A stretch of DNA of 64,000 nt, from the NCBI GenBank assembly GCA_002633005.1, contig NMRA01000222.1, forward strand, positions 401,635 to 465,634. The letters run 5' to 3'. This DNA comes from Phoronis australis. Its lineage: Eukaryota; Phoronida; Phoronidae. Shown one piece after another: positions 26,003 through 40,500 of the stretch. A program made the position numbers and the translations under genes. The notes under the pieces are model-generated. The model saw nothing but the letters and a program-made list of their open reading frames with translations. It had not been told where the DNA came from and ran no database searches. Positions within the stretch are counted from its first letter, which is position 1. Every line of letters starts with the position of its first letter.

Positions 26003-29000
26003 AACAACTTACAAGCGTCCCGCGTTTAGGGGATGATAGTTTTTAATGAAATGAAGTTTATGAAGATGCTCAAAACATTTCCTGTCGGAATTACTCTTTC
26101 TTCAGGGATCATAAACGTAACGAAAGAAACTCTTATGACGGAAAGAAATACGACACTGGAGAAAAAGCATCACCTCGGAACTCAATAGATGAATCATCGT
26201 TTCGTGACCCTCGGTTACTTCGTTTACTCCGGAGAGTGAAAATGCGACATAAGGTCTAGCCTCACTTCGCAAGGGTCCAATTTGATGAAAAATCACGTTA
26301 TTATGATGGTGTTTTGAAGGTACGCTTTGAAAGGGTTGGGTAACGGAGTCCCTGGTACATTGCCCTTAAAAGAGAATGCCACCCAAAAAACAACCTATTT
26401 TGTATCAACTGAATTTAGATCGAGTAGTCTACTCGATAACAGTTCGGTTGCGTTACCTGACACCTGACGGCAGACGGAGGTGTTGAAATTATCCAATGAC
26501 GTAATTGGTTTCACACGCAGTCTGTTCAGCAGCTCACAACACGGGTTAGTGGTGTCAGCTTATCGCTTGAATTCATCGTTTAACACCAATAAATCTTCAA
26601 ACTTCGATGTAAAACCCTCAAATACACCGAGTTCTTATAAAAACGTGTTGTTTTATTTCGCTGTTACGGATTTACTGGTGAATTACCGAACACCGTACAC
26701 CGTAGCCTACCCGTGTGACAAAGTTCAGCACTGAGGCCAAAGTTACTAAGGTCCGTAGCAGGAGTTTGGGATCTGTTCGGAGATAAATTCGAAGTATTCT
26801 TCCGTGAAATACAGACAGGAGAACCTAGATCTGTGTTGTTTATACTTGTGAGTTTTTGAGTTCTACATGTAAACACACAAATCGCTTGTTATCCCGACTA
26901 GTGGCTCGGAACCCGATCAGGCCCGTCGCGGCCACCGGGACTGGCACGAACATAAACCAGCTTGAGTTGGAAACTAAACCTCCAGTCACGAAAAGACTAT
27001 AATAGTGAGCCAAAGTAATAATGTGCACGTAATTATTTATGTAAATAACTGAGCCACGAAACTGGAAACCTACTTACTTGTCGGGGGCCGCGAAGTCGGC
27101 CGGGTTCCCCTTCCACAGACCGTCAACTAAAGGCAATTTCAGGTTGTACAATAACAATGATTTGAATAATGTATTTGTATTTCTAAATAAAGATTCCCCT
27201 AACATGTGACAATAGCATATAATCGAGTAATTGCTTCACAACAGCCGAGCTTTCTGTCAGCAAACACTGAATTAGCATGCCCATACGGCCTCGGTGCCCG
27301 GTCAGTTACCTTTGTTGCCGGCATCAAAAGCCGGTAACGCAGTGGTTTATATGATTGCTGGCTTTGCAAAATATTTGCTTTAGAAGGCATTACAAATTGT
27401 ATCTAATGAGACAGAATTTGTTTCAGTTTCATATAAGCATTGGTAAGGATCATTTTAGGATGAGAACAATTCATTTTGAAACAGAACGCAGAATAATAAA
27501 CGTCTACCTGGCAACTCGCCCGGTGCCAATCCCGGCAGGCTAAGTCCAGAGCTCATCCGACGAAGACTCGGATCGTTAGGTTTCACAGGCTATCAGTTCT
27601 AACCAGAATACACTGATCAAGAAATACTAGAAAGGCGCTGTGAACATACATAGGCAACGGAACGTATGGATAGTTCTTTGGTAAGCAGGAATTCGTCAGA
27701 GAAATCACTGTCGACGAAAAGCCGGCCACAGACACGGAGATGTTTCACGGCCTCATACTTGCTATTAACGGCATACCTTTCATTTTTTACTACCGCGAGC
27801 CAATTCCTAAGCATTTCGGGCTCTCGAGGAAGTCGAAAAAACGATAAACCCGCTTTCGGACAAGCGGGAACCGATGCACCGCACTATAGCGGCATTCACT
27901 CTGCAGACGAACCACTGACGTTGCTGCGACGCTTCTCACCTTCCTCACAGGTTAACGCGACACCTCTCGGCAAGGTGAGGTCGACCGTATAAGAGGCAAT
28001 GTAGATATAGACCGATTAAGACGGTCAAAAAGACTAATTAAATCGGGTTAATTAGGTAATGAATTTTGCTCTTTGGAGGTAGGGTGACAGAGATTTTCCG
28101 AATTTCAAGCCAGCATTTAAGTTCACAGAAGCATCGCCAGTTTCCTACGGGATTAAGTTGTTATGTCCGTTAATACGTAATTATGTAAATCACCAACCAA
28201 ATAACACTTGCAGGGTGGGGGTGGGCTGGTTCAGGCTAAGAAGCCGAGGTACTTTGTGATTAAAAAGCCGCGAGCAACTGATGAAGTGTAATCTGAGATA
28301 AAATTTGTGCAATTTTGTTCAATACATTTGTGGTTTTTATTCATGCTTTTTATTGTGGATGATTTTACCACATTGGCAGCCACGTGTGCATGACCCGATA
28401 CTCACCAGCTGGCTATTTCGAAATGTGTATTTCCTGTAGCAGCTGGTATAATTGTAGAAGTAACTATTGAACAGAACAGCTTTGTCGTTCTCAAATCAAT
28501 GACACCATGTTTCTTGCCAAACTATTGAAATGTTTTCTCACGCAAAACAATTTTCTGCAGACTTGTGCCAAAAAATCAGTCTGTCGTCAAAGCAATATGA
28601 ATACACCTGAAGACAACTCGTGTCTATAGAAACGCCCCATAAATTTAAACATTGAAAGCAGTATTACATACGCGGGGGAATAAAGGGTACCAAAAAGGCC
28701 AAATTATATTTGTTTCTGTTATATGTCATCTTAAAACATTACACATACATTCAGATTAGGGAATTTTACATCTGTTATTCATGTCACACTGGAAAAGGTG
28801 ACGACTTTCACAAAACTGGTATGAACTGGTATGCATATACGGACAATGATTTCAATGTCTAAAAATGGAAGAAATCAATCAACCGTCTTATGGGCACAAG
28901 TAGATAAACGAATAAATTCTTTGAAAACAGGCTTACCGATGGCGACATGCCTAATCAAGATCATTACTACGTTTATGTTCACAGCCCACGTTCCCGTATG

Positions 29001-29730
29001 ATCATCATTACCAGAGAAAACAAACATGACTGAGGTACAAGCTACATGGCTTATCTATAAGAGCTGGTATTTGCGATCGGTCAAAGTGAAACGAATGTCA
29101 GGGTGATACTTTACAGTTATTACAGGGTTTTGGCTGCCGACACACACCTAAATGGAGAAGAAGCCTTTTCATCACGAGTCTGTGAAAACAATAAGTTTTG
29201 TAGTATTCCCAACTCATAAGCACTACTCACGATTACTGAAATTTAATTATGCTACACATTTTTGATACGTTAATTCACATCGCAAAAATTGAGGCCTAGA
29301 AAAATGGGACCAAACAACACCAAATTTGACAGTTTTCTCCCCAGAATTAGGCCTACCACTTCCTTGCAATTGCTGAAAAAATCTGACTACAGATTCAGAA
29401 TACTCGTTCTCCCTAGATTCTAAAAATGTGGTCATAGTACACTCCTTACTACTGTAGATGCCCGCTTGGCAATTTTGATCTCTTTGACAACTGCCTGAAA
29501 TCCCACCAGGTTTCTCAGTCAGCAGGCGACAGGGGTTGAAGGCAAAGTGCAACCACCATTTTGCATCAGAAGTAGGTCACGGCTAAAAAAAACTTGTCTT
29601 TTCTCATTCAGCAAAACATTCAAGCAAGTCAGCTTCCTTGAAATTATTTTCAACGTATTCCTCAAAACAGCAGCCGAACCTGATGCAGCCTAACTTTTCA
29701 GTACTACCCAGGCTTTGTCATAATCTAAAC

Positions 29731-30113
29731 ACGGGCGGCGTAGCACTGAAATAAGTGAAGTAACCATGATCACCTGCGGTCCCCCTTGTATCAATAGTCT
29801 CTATGTTTTATTCTTAGTAAAATACATTAATTTACGTTTTAAATAAACTTGCATTGTATCTTATTTCATTGTAGGTATACATAATTCTGTTGTTATTTAT
29901 ATTGTTCTTCATAATTGTCAATATCTAGTTACTCGGTGGTCAGCTAGTAGCGGCCCGTGCCTTTGTTTTATATGATTTAAAAAATAATGGTTTCTCTCTT
30001 TCTCTCTCTCTCTGTCTCGGGGCTATAGCCCCCCCCCCTTCCAGCACCCTACGGTGCACCGCCCATGGACCGTGGGCAGCGCAGCACTGAAATAAGTGGG
30101 GGCCATAGCCTCC
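29731..30113. repeat. Two copies of a GC-rich GGGCGGCG...CACTGAAATAAGTG repeat
   Basis: GGGCGGCGTAGCACTGAAAT at 29733, and a fuller copy at about 30014-30113 with GGCTATAGCC, a C tract, CTACGGTGCACCGCCCATGG and again GCAGCACTGAAATAAGTG. A CT-rich simple repeat (29995-30018) sits between them. Related copies are at 40288-40375 and 41657-41794. Confidence 0.75.
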
Positions 30114-31207
30114 TCACCCCCCTTCATCCATTTCTAACACATGTTATGTCAGCAAAGTTTACGACTATTGGGAGGTACTAGTATTTGTGTTCGCTTCCGA
30201 AACCAGTCAACACTTCATTACTGTGTAGACCGGGATTTCAACACCTGTGCTCAAAGTAACAAGGTTGCCTTCATGCAACCAACCAAACCCAGATGGTTCG
30301 AATGCTTGCTACTTTCGCAAAGCTACGTAGTGCCCGAGTGAACAGGGGTGGACGATCGGTCGTCATCCCCATAGCAGCGTTCTTAAACCAACGTTCTACA
30401 AGCAGGTAAACTGCAATGGGCGACATGCACCCAGAGATGTGCAGACGCTTATACAGATCACAATCTCGGCATGCCGCTCACTCGCCAAATATGGCAACCT
30501 AATCAAGAACACTCGTTCTGCAATGTAATGAATGCTTTGAGCATAAATCATTCAGGCGACCGCTGAGGTAGTCAGGCAGTTGTTTATCCGGTGAAATTTT
30601 CAATGCATGTACACTGACAGAAATTCCTCGCCCGCTTTTTCGTAACTTTATGGTATTTGTATCGTTGGCTAATGGTTGTTACGTAATTATCACCTTGGTA
30701 GAATACCGGAAGAGCAGCCGGGTGTTTATTCACCGGATAAGTTATTTATATCGAAGTTATTTATCTAAGCAGCTATCGTCATTTGCTTGTTATATCTAAT
30801 CAGAAAACAATGAGTTTTGCGAGAAGCTATTTGCCATTGTTTCAGTAAGCAATAACAGTTGAGAGATAAATCTTGCTGAAAGAGCAGTTCGCTTTATCAT
30901 TGGTTTCACTGATTTATTCCACATGCAGTTTTTTCTTAACATACAACGATGGTGGCTACCTTTTATTAACTGCTAGAGAGACAGCAATTCATTTCAGATT
31001 TAGCACGACACTCAGTAGTTAGGCTGATGTTGTGCTGTTGCAGTTTCCGCTTGATTTTCCTGGTTTGCAATATTTCTTCAAAGTTCTCAAGTGCCAAAAC
31101 AACTTTCAACACACAAATTGCTTCGAGACATAGATGTCATAAAGGAGACAAAACAATTACATTGTTAGCCGCTTTTCAAAAGCTTTTTTCTTAGATACGG
31201 TTGCCTG

Positions 31208-31217
31208 GTCACGTGAC
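31208..31217. promoter_or_regulatory. E-box palindrome GTCACGTGAC
   Basis: Ten-base perfect palindrome centred on CACGTG, about 90 bp upstream of the TATA box. It could bind bHLH-ZIP factors of the USF/MYC type; inference only. Confidence 0.4.
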
Positions 31218-31265
31218 CTCATGGTAGCATCCCCACATTGCCCGTTTTGGAGGTAAACTAGCTTG

Positions 31266-31308
31266 TGACGTCACTGCCCCCTAGCGACTGAATTGCTTTC
31301 ATATATAA
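31266..31308 (+). promoter_or_regulatory. Paramyosin core promoter: CRE, CTCF-like box, TATA box
   Basis: A perfect CRE TGACGTCA (31266-31273) abuts a minus-strand CGCTAGGGGGCAG box (about 31275-31287, two mismatches from the CTCF core). TATATAA follows at 31302-31308. Transcription should start near 31330-31340, giving an unspliced 5' UTR of about 80-90 nt before the ATG. A TATA box suits a strongly expressed, tissue-specific muscle gene. Confidence 0.6.
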
Positions 31309-31418
31309 GGCACTGGGCACTATTTAAACCATTTAGCCAAGCCTTTTCGAAGCCAGTCTGCCTTGAGTGTCCGTTGTCGAATTTTTCTCTCTGGACTCCA
31401 TTTTATCAGCGGTTTGCC

Positions 31419-31502
31419 ATGGATACAGAACGTATGATTAAAACAACCAAGACGTATCACATCTACCGTGGAGTGTCTCCAACTTCCACCAACAGGATGG
31501 AG
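31419..31502 (+). CDS. Prm: Paramyosin exon 1 (head, residues 1-28)
   Basis: Encodes the non-helical head, [18 protein letters not shown] then [13 protein letters not shown] context GCCATGG; donor GAG|GTAAGA, phase 0. Confidence 0.95.
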
Positions 31503-34500
31503 GTAAGAATTTTCTGTACCTTAACGCAGATGCTCATTGCTATGTTGGCAATGAAAACGAAAGGTGTGCCATTACTTGCAAAAGGGATGTAACTCAGGGA
31601 AGGCTCACCAATAACTTAGGTTCTTCGACACAAGTTGAGTACTTACGGCCGGTGTAAGACGCCGCAACCATGGATTACTAATCCCTGTCACCGAATATAA
31701 CTCCCTCAATATATCACTAACTGGTTTGTTTTTGGATATCAAGATTACGATAACGCCAGGAAGGAATTTTCAAGTTAAGAAGAATACAGAAAACAAGTGC
31801 TGCATGCGAATAGGACTGTTATTTATTACTAGTTTTGGACACGTTGAACTATTGGAATGCCGCTTAACAAAGCCGCTTCCCTCTAATGAGATAATTTCGG
31901 ACTATATTATACCAATCAGGATGAGTACTTCAATACACATAACCTTCACTAAGGACAATTCTTTGTATGGTATAGACTAGAACGGTACACAAGCGCACAG
32001 CCTTTGTGCAATATGCCATAAAGTTTATGCTAGCACCAGAGCGCAAGTGATTTTCATTAAAGCGAAATATGCCAGTAGGTGGGAGTTGGCTTACAAGAAC
32101 CAATAGGTTTAGTATTGCTTTACCGCGTCTGAAGTATGCCCGACGAGTCCTCACCATATATGTCCATTGCCAGCGCCGACTGTCTGTGTTTACGTTAACA
32201 TTCAATGTTCACTTTTGCTAGCCGCAAAACCAAACAAGTTGAGGTTGATGTTGTTTTTGAATTTTTTGAGCGAAAACATTTGATTTAATTTCGGCAGAAG
32301 CACAATGCTCGTTGGTCTGTGATCAGGATGATAACGACGTGGATGACATACCGATCGCTTACTAATTATAGATATAACGGATAACATGAATCTTGTTTAG
32401 TTTGTACAGCGGGCGTTCAGAGGAGTTAGTGGTGTCCTATTTATTTATTTTAGCACGTAATTAGGATAATAAAAAGACACGACAAAACCCGAGGAACGCT
32501 GTGCAGATGGGGTTTAAAGATGTTTGATGAAAAGCAATCAGCAATACATATCACGTTTAATGATAGGTTTGATCATAACTATAATTAATATTTAGTTTTG
32601 TCAAAGCCATGAATTAATTACGAGATTAGACTGAAATGTTGTACCGCAGTTTGTATCTTTTGTGATTGAGATTTGGTTCTGTTTCCAAAAAAATTCCAAG
32701 AGGTTTTGCCTGCCGTTAAACAGCAAAAATATAAAGGTTTAGGCGGATCCAGCGGGAGGTCCATGGGGTCTGAACACTTGTTTTTTTAGCCAAAGCGGCA
32801 AACAGAAATCGCTATTTTTATTTTTGTTCATACAGACTGCTGCGCAGATGTCACGACTCTTACTTGTTTTCTACTCATTGTTTTTGATATTAGCATTCTC
32901 TTCTGAAACCTGTCGTTTCAACTTGGACATCCCTCCCCTTTCATAAAAAGCTGGATCCGCCTTTAAAGGACGTATGTTTTTTTCAAATCGAGTGTTGTAA
33001 AGTCAGACGATTTGCATGAGTCAATATGCATTCCTCAGTCACTGCGACCTGAACAGTTTATGAGAGGAAGGCATTTGTTAAGCGCACGAGCAGTACAATT
33101 TGCAGCCCAGTGTCTGTTAAATAGCCTCGTCAGCTTAATAAAAGTCGTATAGACATTTCCAAGTGCTTACAGAAATAGACTTGAATCCAAGCCAGTAGTA
33201 ACTTGCAGTCGGTACTAATGGGCGCTTGTTCCCTTTCCGCGTTTACTCGTCTGTCGTTAGCAGTCGCTGAAAACTGGACGGTGCCATGGAACCCCGGCTT
33301 TATTCTTAATACTTAAATACTTAGAGTATGGTTAATGCATGCTTTTGCATTGCACGAACTTTACAAAAGTCTTGTATATTATGCATTTAGTCTCCCAAAG
33401 AAATTTTCTCTTGATGACTTCTTATCTTAGATTGGATTCCTATCGTGAAAATGTTAACAAGATTGGTACAGTGCTCAGAACATCTGTGCAACATTGGGGT
33501 ACATAGAAAATCATTTGATGGTGCTTTGGAACACTTTACCAAGATTAGTGTCACATAGAAGCGAGTCTGTTACTCATTCGTAAAACTCTGAAACTGATAG
33601 ACCCCAGCAAATGGATCAGAAATTTCTCTGGTATGCTCAATTGTACATTCAGTACTTAACGTTTTACACTTGAGCTCTTGCGTTGTGTCCGACGACAAAA
33701 ATTTGCACTTCAATTAAAGATTGACATTTATAGTGCCGAGATAAGGAATACGAGTTCAATGTACGAGACCAGTTTTAGTGCTGAATCCGTAGTGTTACAA
33801 ATCTCTGCCAGAGGTCGTTGTAGTCTAACTGCAAAGGTAGTGGGGTGGGGGATGGTATATACACCTGTATCAGTAGCGTGTTAGCACTTCGGTGTAGTTC
33901 TGAATTCGCTTTGGCACATTATGTGACAGAAATCTTCTGTAGAGCAGCATGGCATTAAGGGAATGTATATCTGGATAGATCACGCTACACTACTTGGTTT
34001 GATATTATTTTCTTCAGATGCTCAATCCTCAATAAACGTGGTGTTCATTAGGTCCTACTCCCGTCGTTTTGACATCCAGGCGTCGATTGGGAGTCAACAG
34101 CAAGTTATGAAACGATCGACCTCGTTTTGGTTGACACTAGAAATCTGCAGAAGCCTAAGGGCTTTCAACTCGCCATTAACCACTTATGGTCCTTTAAATC
34201 ACACTGTAAAGTCTCGGAATTCGCTCAATATTGAATAGTTTTTCTTTAAATTTAGCCAACAGCGGAAGTCGGCACTTTTTCTGGTCCTCCCGTGTTTCGT
34301 TTTGTCAGATTAGCAAGATATTTTGGTGGGGGATCACGTGACCAGAAACACGGAATAACGTGAGATCGTACAAGGTTCATAAACTCCTTCCCAGTTACGA
34401 CTTCAACATTAAAACCATGAAATTGACAGAAACTTCACTTGTGGTTGTTATGAACTGCGGTCACGTTTTTGAGTAGTGAATCAACCCTGTCGTGTCTTTT

Positions 34501-37500
34501 TGTCAATGATTTTACTCGTCGATGCAATTAGGGAATGGAATCAAATTTCCACAGACTAGTTGAAGCAGAATGGTTTGAGACGTATTTTGTTGGAATGGTC
34601 CAGTCACGGCTTCACATATTTTTGCATTTTAGGCGGAACGTGTAACGGAAGTATTACCATTAATAACTTTGAGAGACCCAATCATTTCATTTGCAAATTC
34701 ACCTTCTTGTTCAAATGAATGAGATATTTTTGTGGCAAAAGATAAATTCGCCTCCTTGTTCAATTGAAAGAGATATTTATGTGGCAAAAGATAAATACTA
34801 TAAGAGAATAACATAAATTATTTCGCGACCACTGATAATACGTTCTCCGACAGTGTTACAAAAACAATCTGTGAATTCTGTTTTAAGGTGATGTTGACCA
34901 GAAAGCCGTGAAACATCCATCGCTTTTCATTGATGCCGTGACCATCAGGTGTCGCTGTACATGTAACTGATCTGACCAATTACAATCTGCTGAAACCATA
35001 AACCCATGGTTGTGTAAACAGAACGAGCAGACGATGACAGTAAACCACGCCCATTGACGAAAAAATCAGATGCAAGAAGCATCTGTGGCCGCATAATAAA
35101 AACAAATATAATAGACCGATTCTTGGAGCATACCAGGTCGACTTGGGTATCAATCCATGTGACCTGACGTCACCCTCGTGACCCGTCCATATTTGTATAC
35201 AGTAAAATAAATGTATGGTTATTTCGGGCGAAAATCAATTTTAACGTAAAAAACGCAAGACAAGTTTTACACGAAAAACAGCGCATACTTGAATGTTACT
35301 AAGTCCTTAATCACAATGGGATAGAATTTAACTATTAAATCATCCAAAAATGATACATTTTAAAACATTTTTTATAACTTGAACTGAATAGCAGTGTAAC
35401 CGACTGTTTCCGGCAAAATAAAGCTATCTTACTTTTGGCTATTGGGAAAGGGAGCGGTATTTTAACTTTTTAACACTACTTGTCGTTGTATTTTGAAAAA
35501 ATAAGTCAGTTGACCAATCCACCTTTTGGCGAGCTTAGCTAATGCTCATTGTCGACAAAACTACCTTCTGGTCCGAACATTCGTATCACTTTATCAGCGT
35601 ACAGGTTTCGATGAAAATACAACCCTGGGACTTCCGATTACACAGTTATGAGTACGACCCTTTTAACAGGGGGATTTAAGATGAGATGTCCAGCTAGATG
35701 GCTCGTGAGAAGCCTCTGGTCCCTGTTTCAATGGGCCTGAAGAGAGACCTGTCCTTGTGCTGTGTACACAAATTTTTATTCACGGAAACTTAATCATAAA
35801 TGCAAACGTTTATTAGTCGCATGGAGCTTTGTTGTCTTACGATGTTGAAGGATAATTTCTATGTCCTCGCCTCCGACTACTGTGTAAGTCAGTCACTGGT
35901 TTAGTTGGGGACCGCCGTGCAGAGAGAAAACAGGAAAAATCATGGAGAACGAACTGGAAACAATGCTTGAGGTAAAATAAGCTTGGCAACTCACGGGAAT
36001 AGGGTGGAGCGTTTCTGGTTGAATTTCAGCAGTTAGAGAGACTAATAAATTCGCGAATATGAAGCTATCCCGAAGGTTAGGCCTATATTCAATGTGGCTG
36101 GTCATTCGTCACGCCCTGAGGAAGGTAATTAGGTTTACATGTTCCTCGTCATGGTGATGAAATATGTAGATGTTTTCGATAAATTTGTCATGGTGGCTAT
36201 TCTTCATTTCGTAAAATACCTGAAAAGGAGGAAACGGCAAACAATTTGCAACTGTCGAGCCAGAAACAGTTTTCAATGCGGCCAGACGAAAAAACACAGA
36301 CCTAATCGGTTCATTTGGCTCCTACACCTGTCTTTATTTACGAGACACAAGGCTGCGTAAAAACTGTGCAAACCAATTAATTTAATAAGTCTCTAACAGT
36401 TCGTCATCTCTCATTTGCCACTTATGGCCATGATGAGTCGATCTGCCCATACTGTGGATTGTGCAAATGATACTTTTCTTCTTCTCCGCCTCGCCAAATA
36501 TAGCGCAGACGATAGGTCGAAGGTCACTACTGTTTTTTGCCTGTAAGGTGTTAACTACGACGACTAGGCAGAAAAGAATTCCGTGTTAATGTCTTTCTCG
36601 ACACAGAAAAACCAGACAGTGGTATGCCAGTCATTGAGTAGTCATCGTATTTAAGGAAATAAAACACACAAATTAAGACGGATCAGGGAATGTGGGCGCC
36701 CTTCAAAATAAGGCCAAAGGCTTACGTGAGGCAGGCTCATACATGTAAGTGTGGCACCAGGTTTGTGAATGGAAGTTATCCAACAAGCTGTTGCAGTGGC
36801 TTTTTAAGCATCACTCATTACTTGTTTTTGCTTTTCGGCTGCAACCGAGTTCACTGTCACTAATATCCAAGACGTGTTTGCAGTATGCAACAGCAATTTA
36901 CTTTAGTATGCAGCATGAACGATGACTGCCATAAACCGCCCTAAGTCCCCAAAATATATATTTTTTTCATCAACATAAATTCACGAAATTGCTTGTCAAA
37001 GTGTTAGTTATTCAAAGTAGGTGTGATTTGTAGACACGTACGCAAATGACAGTTCGCTATTTGTTGAGACCAGTGCCCGGTTGCATGAAACAGTATCAAA
37101 TAGGGACTCAACTAGTAAGTTCCCTAAATCTGCTGCGTATTTTTGGACTTGTGAAAACATCAACTGTCCTTTCTTGAATTGTTTTAGTTTCATTACTAAG
37201 TCAACTTTTGACTTTGATACAAATCGAGAGTGAACTCTATGCTGAATTGTCAATATTGTCGAGAATAACTTGGGATCTTTTCACGCAACACCCTCAATTT
37301 AAGGACTGTGTCCCTATTTATTTTCAATGAGCACTGAGCTCAGTTTTCAGTAATATTATTAGAAAATATCATTAACCAAAGAGGATCTCATAATAAAGGT
37401 AAAATTAAAGAAAAATGTTGCATTTGCGAGTCCATTAAGGCACAAATACGCAAAAAGACTTAGGGGTCTTAAGTTGAATGCCTATTTGGGACTGTTTCAT

Positions 37501-40500
37501 GCAACCGGCCATAGGGCTCTACCAGTTGAGTGGTGAACGTGTGTCATTTTATTCACCGAGCGCGTGGTCTCGAGGAATATCGAACTCTCAGTTCATTACA
37601 AGACCAAAGTCATTTCTCATCTGGGTGAGGAACAGCTTTGAAATCAATTTTATAGTGGTAAGGAGATATAAATCAAAATTCAGTTTCTTCGACGGAACGC
37701 TTAATTGTTTACTACCGGTTTACCAAAACTAATACCGTAATCCAAGGTTAGTCTCTTAGCGCATTGAATAAGCTCTGACTAGGTGAACGCCGTCTATTTA
37801 ACAGCCTAGAACACTTCTGCCGAAAGACATAAATGTGTAGGCCAGCTCAGCTATTCGACAGGTATAGGCGGGTTAGTGGGATGCCAAAAGAACGTCATTT
37901 GTGCACGTGTACGTTTTGGGAAGGCTACTACAATGTGAGCTGAAATTGTGGGGCGAAATGGCGTTAAAAGAGTTTAGCGAAAACAAACAGAAATCTGGTC
38001 GACACTCTATGTCAAAAAACGCTAATAATTTACACAATTTGAAGTAGGCTCGCTTCAAAGAAGAGGAAACGGGGTGTGTGCGTCGCCTTCACTCACGAAG
38101 GTGGGTTCAGTGCTTCCTCTAAAATTGTTGGATACATGTATGTAAGCTTATGTCTCAGGGTGCTTTATATGGTAGTTAGAACACGCTGTGCCTTGAAAAT
38201 AATCACTCCTGGTTTTTAGGTAGAGGTGCGCTCTTGAATATCTGAAAAATCTTTCATATTGCACTGAGAGAAGTCTTCTAAAAGTAGGATTTCCTGGAAA
38301 TGCACGATTTTAATTCAGTGCTATGCGATATTGGTTTTAGATAACCATTTCAGTTAAATTCGCACACGCAACATCGTTTATTGAGCCAGATGCCGAAGTC
38401 CTAGCTATCGTCACATTTTTCCTTTCCAAAATATCTGATTTCCCTAGCAGACCATCGTTTGGCACAGGTTGAAATTAATCCGCTTGATTGATGTTGCGGC
38501 AAATATTTGCCCAGGAGATAGCAATTTACGCTGTACGAATATATGTCAAAGTGAGTTCCATCTCCAATTGGTCATCCCCGGTTCACATCTCCCTGTCACT
38601 AACATTCTGCGCACGCACGACATGTTCATCTGAGCTATCATATTACGGATGAACATTGACGGCATCTTGCTGCATGGAAAAACATAGCTCCGAAATGTCG
38701 GTGAATAAGCGACTGACCACATTCACTTCGGGGCTATTTTGAAGCACAACAAATCTCAGCGTTATTCACAACAGGAATACAAGAAAAGTTACAGACCGAT
38801 AGATTTATGCAAATATTTTAAATACCTTAGGTCAACGAAGTCAACCGTGTTCTCTACTAACTTGGACTGCCCTGTTTGTTATCTAGATTTACTTCACTTT
38901 CAGTCTGAGAATAAAAGGTAAACAGACCGTGTGGTACTTAGATTTTATTACCCATAGAAAATGTAGTGAGTGTAAACAAGGTCCTCTTGTTGGATGCTAA
39001 GCGATCCGCTAGCGTTCGTAGGTACAGACTCCATTTCTACTGACATGGCAAGCGACAAGACCTATGATTTAATTGCCAATTCAATCCTTGCAAAATTGCG
39101 GAACCATGATGTTGAGTTTAAGGGCCTCAGAGCAAAAGCTACCCAGGTAGAGTATTACACAATGTGTGAACTGTAGCTACAATAGAAAGATATTAGGAAG
39201 TAGGCCGACTCTCCGCACCGGCTATTTTTTGTTGCTTAGAGGGGCGTGGTATCACGTTGTCAATTCTCAGATTAAGGTCTATGCTGAGACACTCTGTCGA
39301 GGCATGATTCAAGATTTCTCTTTTTTCAAGTCAAGTCGAGTCATTTTATTTACAGTCGATTAGTGAAACAACGAGAAAACATTACATAGTACCAGTACAC
39401 CGACAAACACGTTTTTGGTTTCAATATGTGTTAACTACGAATGGTCAACGTCTATGACAGAGTAGAAGTCGCTAAAAGCACAAAGGGGGAACAATCCTGT
39501 GTAAAGACGGAACAGCGATAGATAGGGCTGATTTGTTATTTGCTGTTACCTTGTGTGCCTAGCCATTCAGTTAGAATAGAATGTCTCAATGAGTTGTGAA
39601 CACATCCCTAAATGAGGTGTCCACTCGTGCTTGATTGCACCGGACGCGACCCGGCATAGCACTGGACACGATGTGTGTGACCGGTCACGACCTGCATTGG
39701 TGAAGGGAGAAGATGGATAGGTTGGTCAGTCATTGCTATCGGGCCAAACATATCAATTTACCTACTGATGAGGAATTCCTAGTTTAACATAAAATTCCAG
39801 TCTGTGCTAAAAATAACGCGTTGCTGGCTTGGTGATCACATTTCGCCTAAAGACTTGAGCAATCGTCTGTGAATATTGCAGACGAGACCTGATTGGTGGA
39901 AAAGGATATATCCCATATGGTCATCTTGTGAACGACACACTCATGCTTCAGCCGTTTATGAACAAATTACTAATCCATCAAATATCTCGTTCAACGTCAA
40001 ATAGATGTCGATTCATGAAGTTAATTACCGTGAGGTTACCACAACAACAAAGCTCAGTGCAACGCCGACCTGATGTCACTATTTCACAAACTGATATGTC
40101 AACGTACATTGTACTTTTCACTAATGATGTCTTCACTGCCGTAAACCGAGATCGACAGAAAATTTATAGACGGTATTCCCTTTCAGTGTTTTGTTGTTGA
40201 GAATATTGTATCAATATAAACTAATCGTAGCAACAATGACGACAACTGTAACAAAGCAATGATACAGACCACAACAATTACAATAATACATGGGCGGCGC
40301 AACAGTGACCAGGCCCCCTGTAGTGCACCGTCAGTGGACCATGGGCGGCGCTGCACTACGGTGAGCCGCCCATGTAAATGATAGTGTCAATGATGATAGC
40401 TACATTGACAATCAAGTGCGATAGCCATGATTATACTTTTCCCTTATGTTGTCATTACCATTCTAGTTTTCATTACCTTTTGTTCCTGCAACCTATTTTC

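Larger units (their letters stand above)
19305..31207. other. Intergenic region between divergent malate synthase and paramyosin
   Basis: About 12 kb. Open frames reach only about 100 codons and none shows a recognisable domain. Contents: foldback elements at 22862-23015, 23516-23551 and 24374-24790, a MITE at 25847-26002, TGTA-type simple repeats near 22776-22850 and 23660-23715, and GC-rich repeats at 29731-30113. The more GC-rich patches at 21.9-22.3 kb and 26.9-28.0 kb may be old mobile-element sequence. Confidence 0.6.

Noticed and set aside
29247-29552. 101-codon minus-strand frame in the intergenic region
   Set aside because: No domain recognised; could be a mobile-element remnant but unsupported.
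30290-30320. GGTTCGAATGC, possible tRNA T-arm
   Set aside because: No matching acceptor stem, D-arm or anticodon arm at the right distance.
30735-30775. TTATTTAT sequences upstream of paramyosin as MEF2 sites
   Set aside because: Neither fits the full YTAWWWWTAR consensus.
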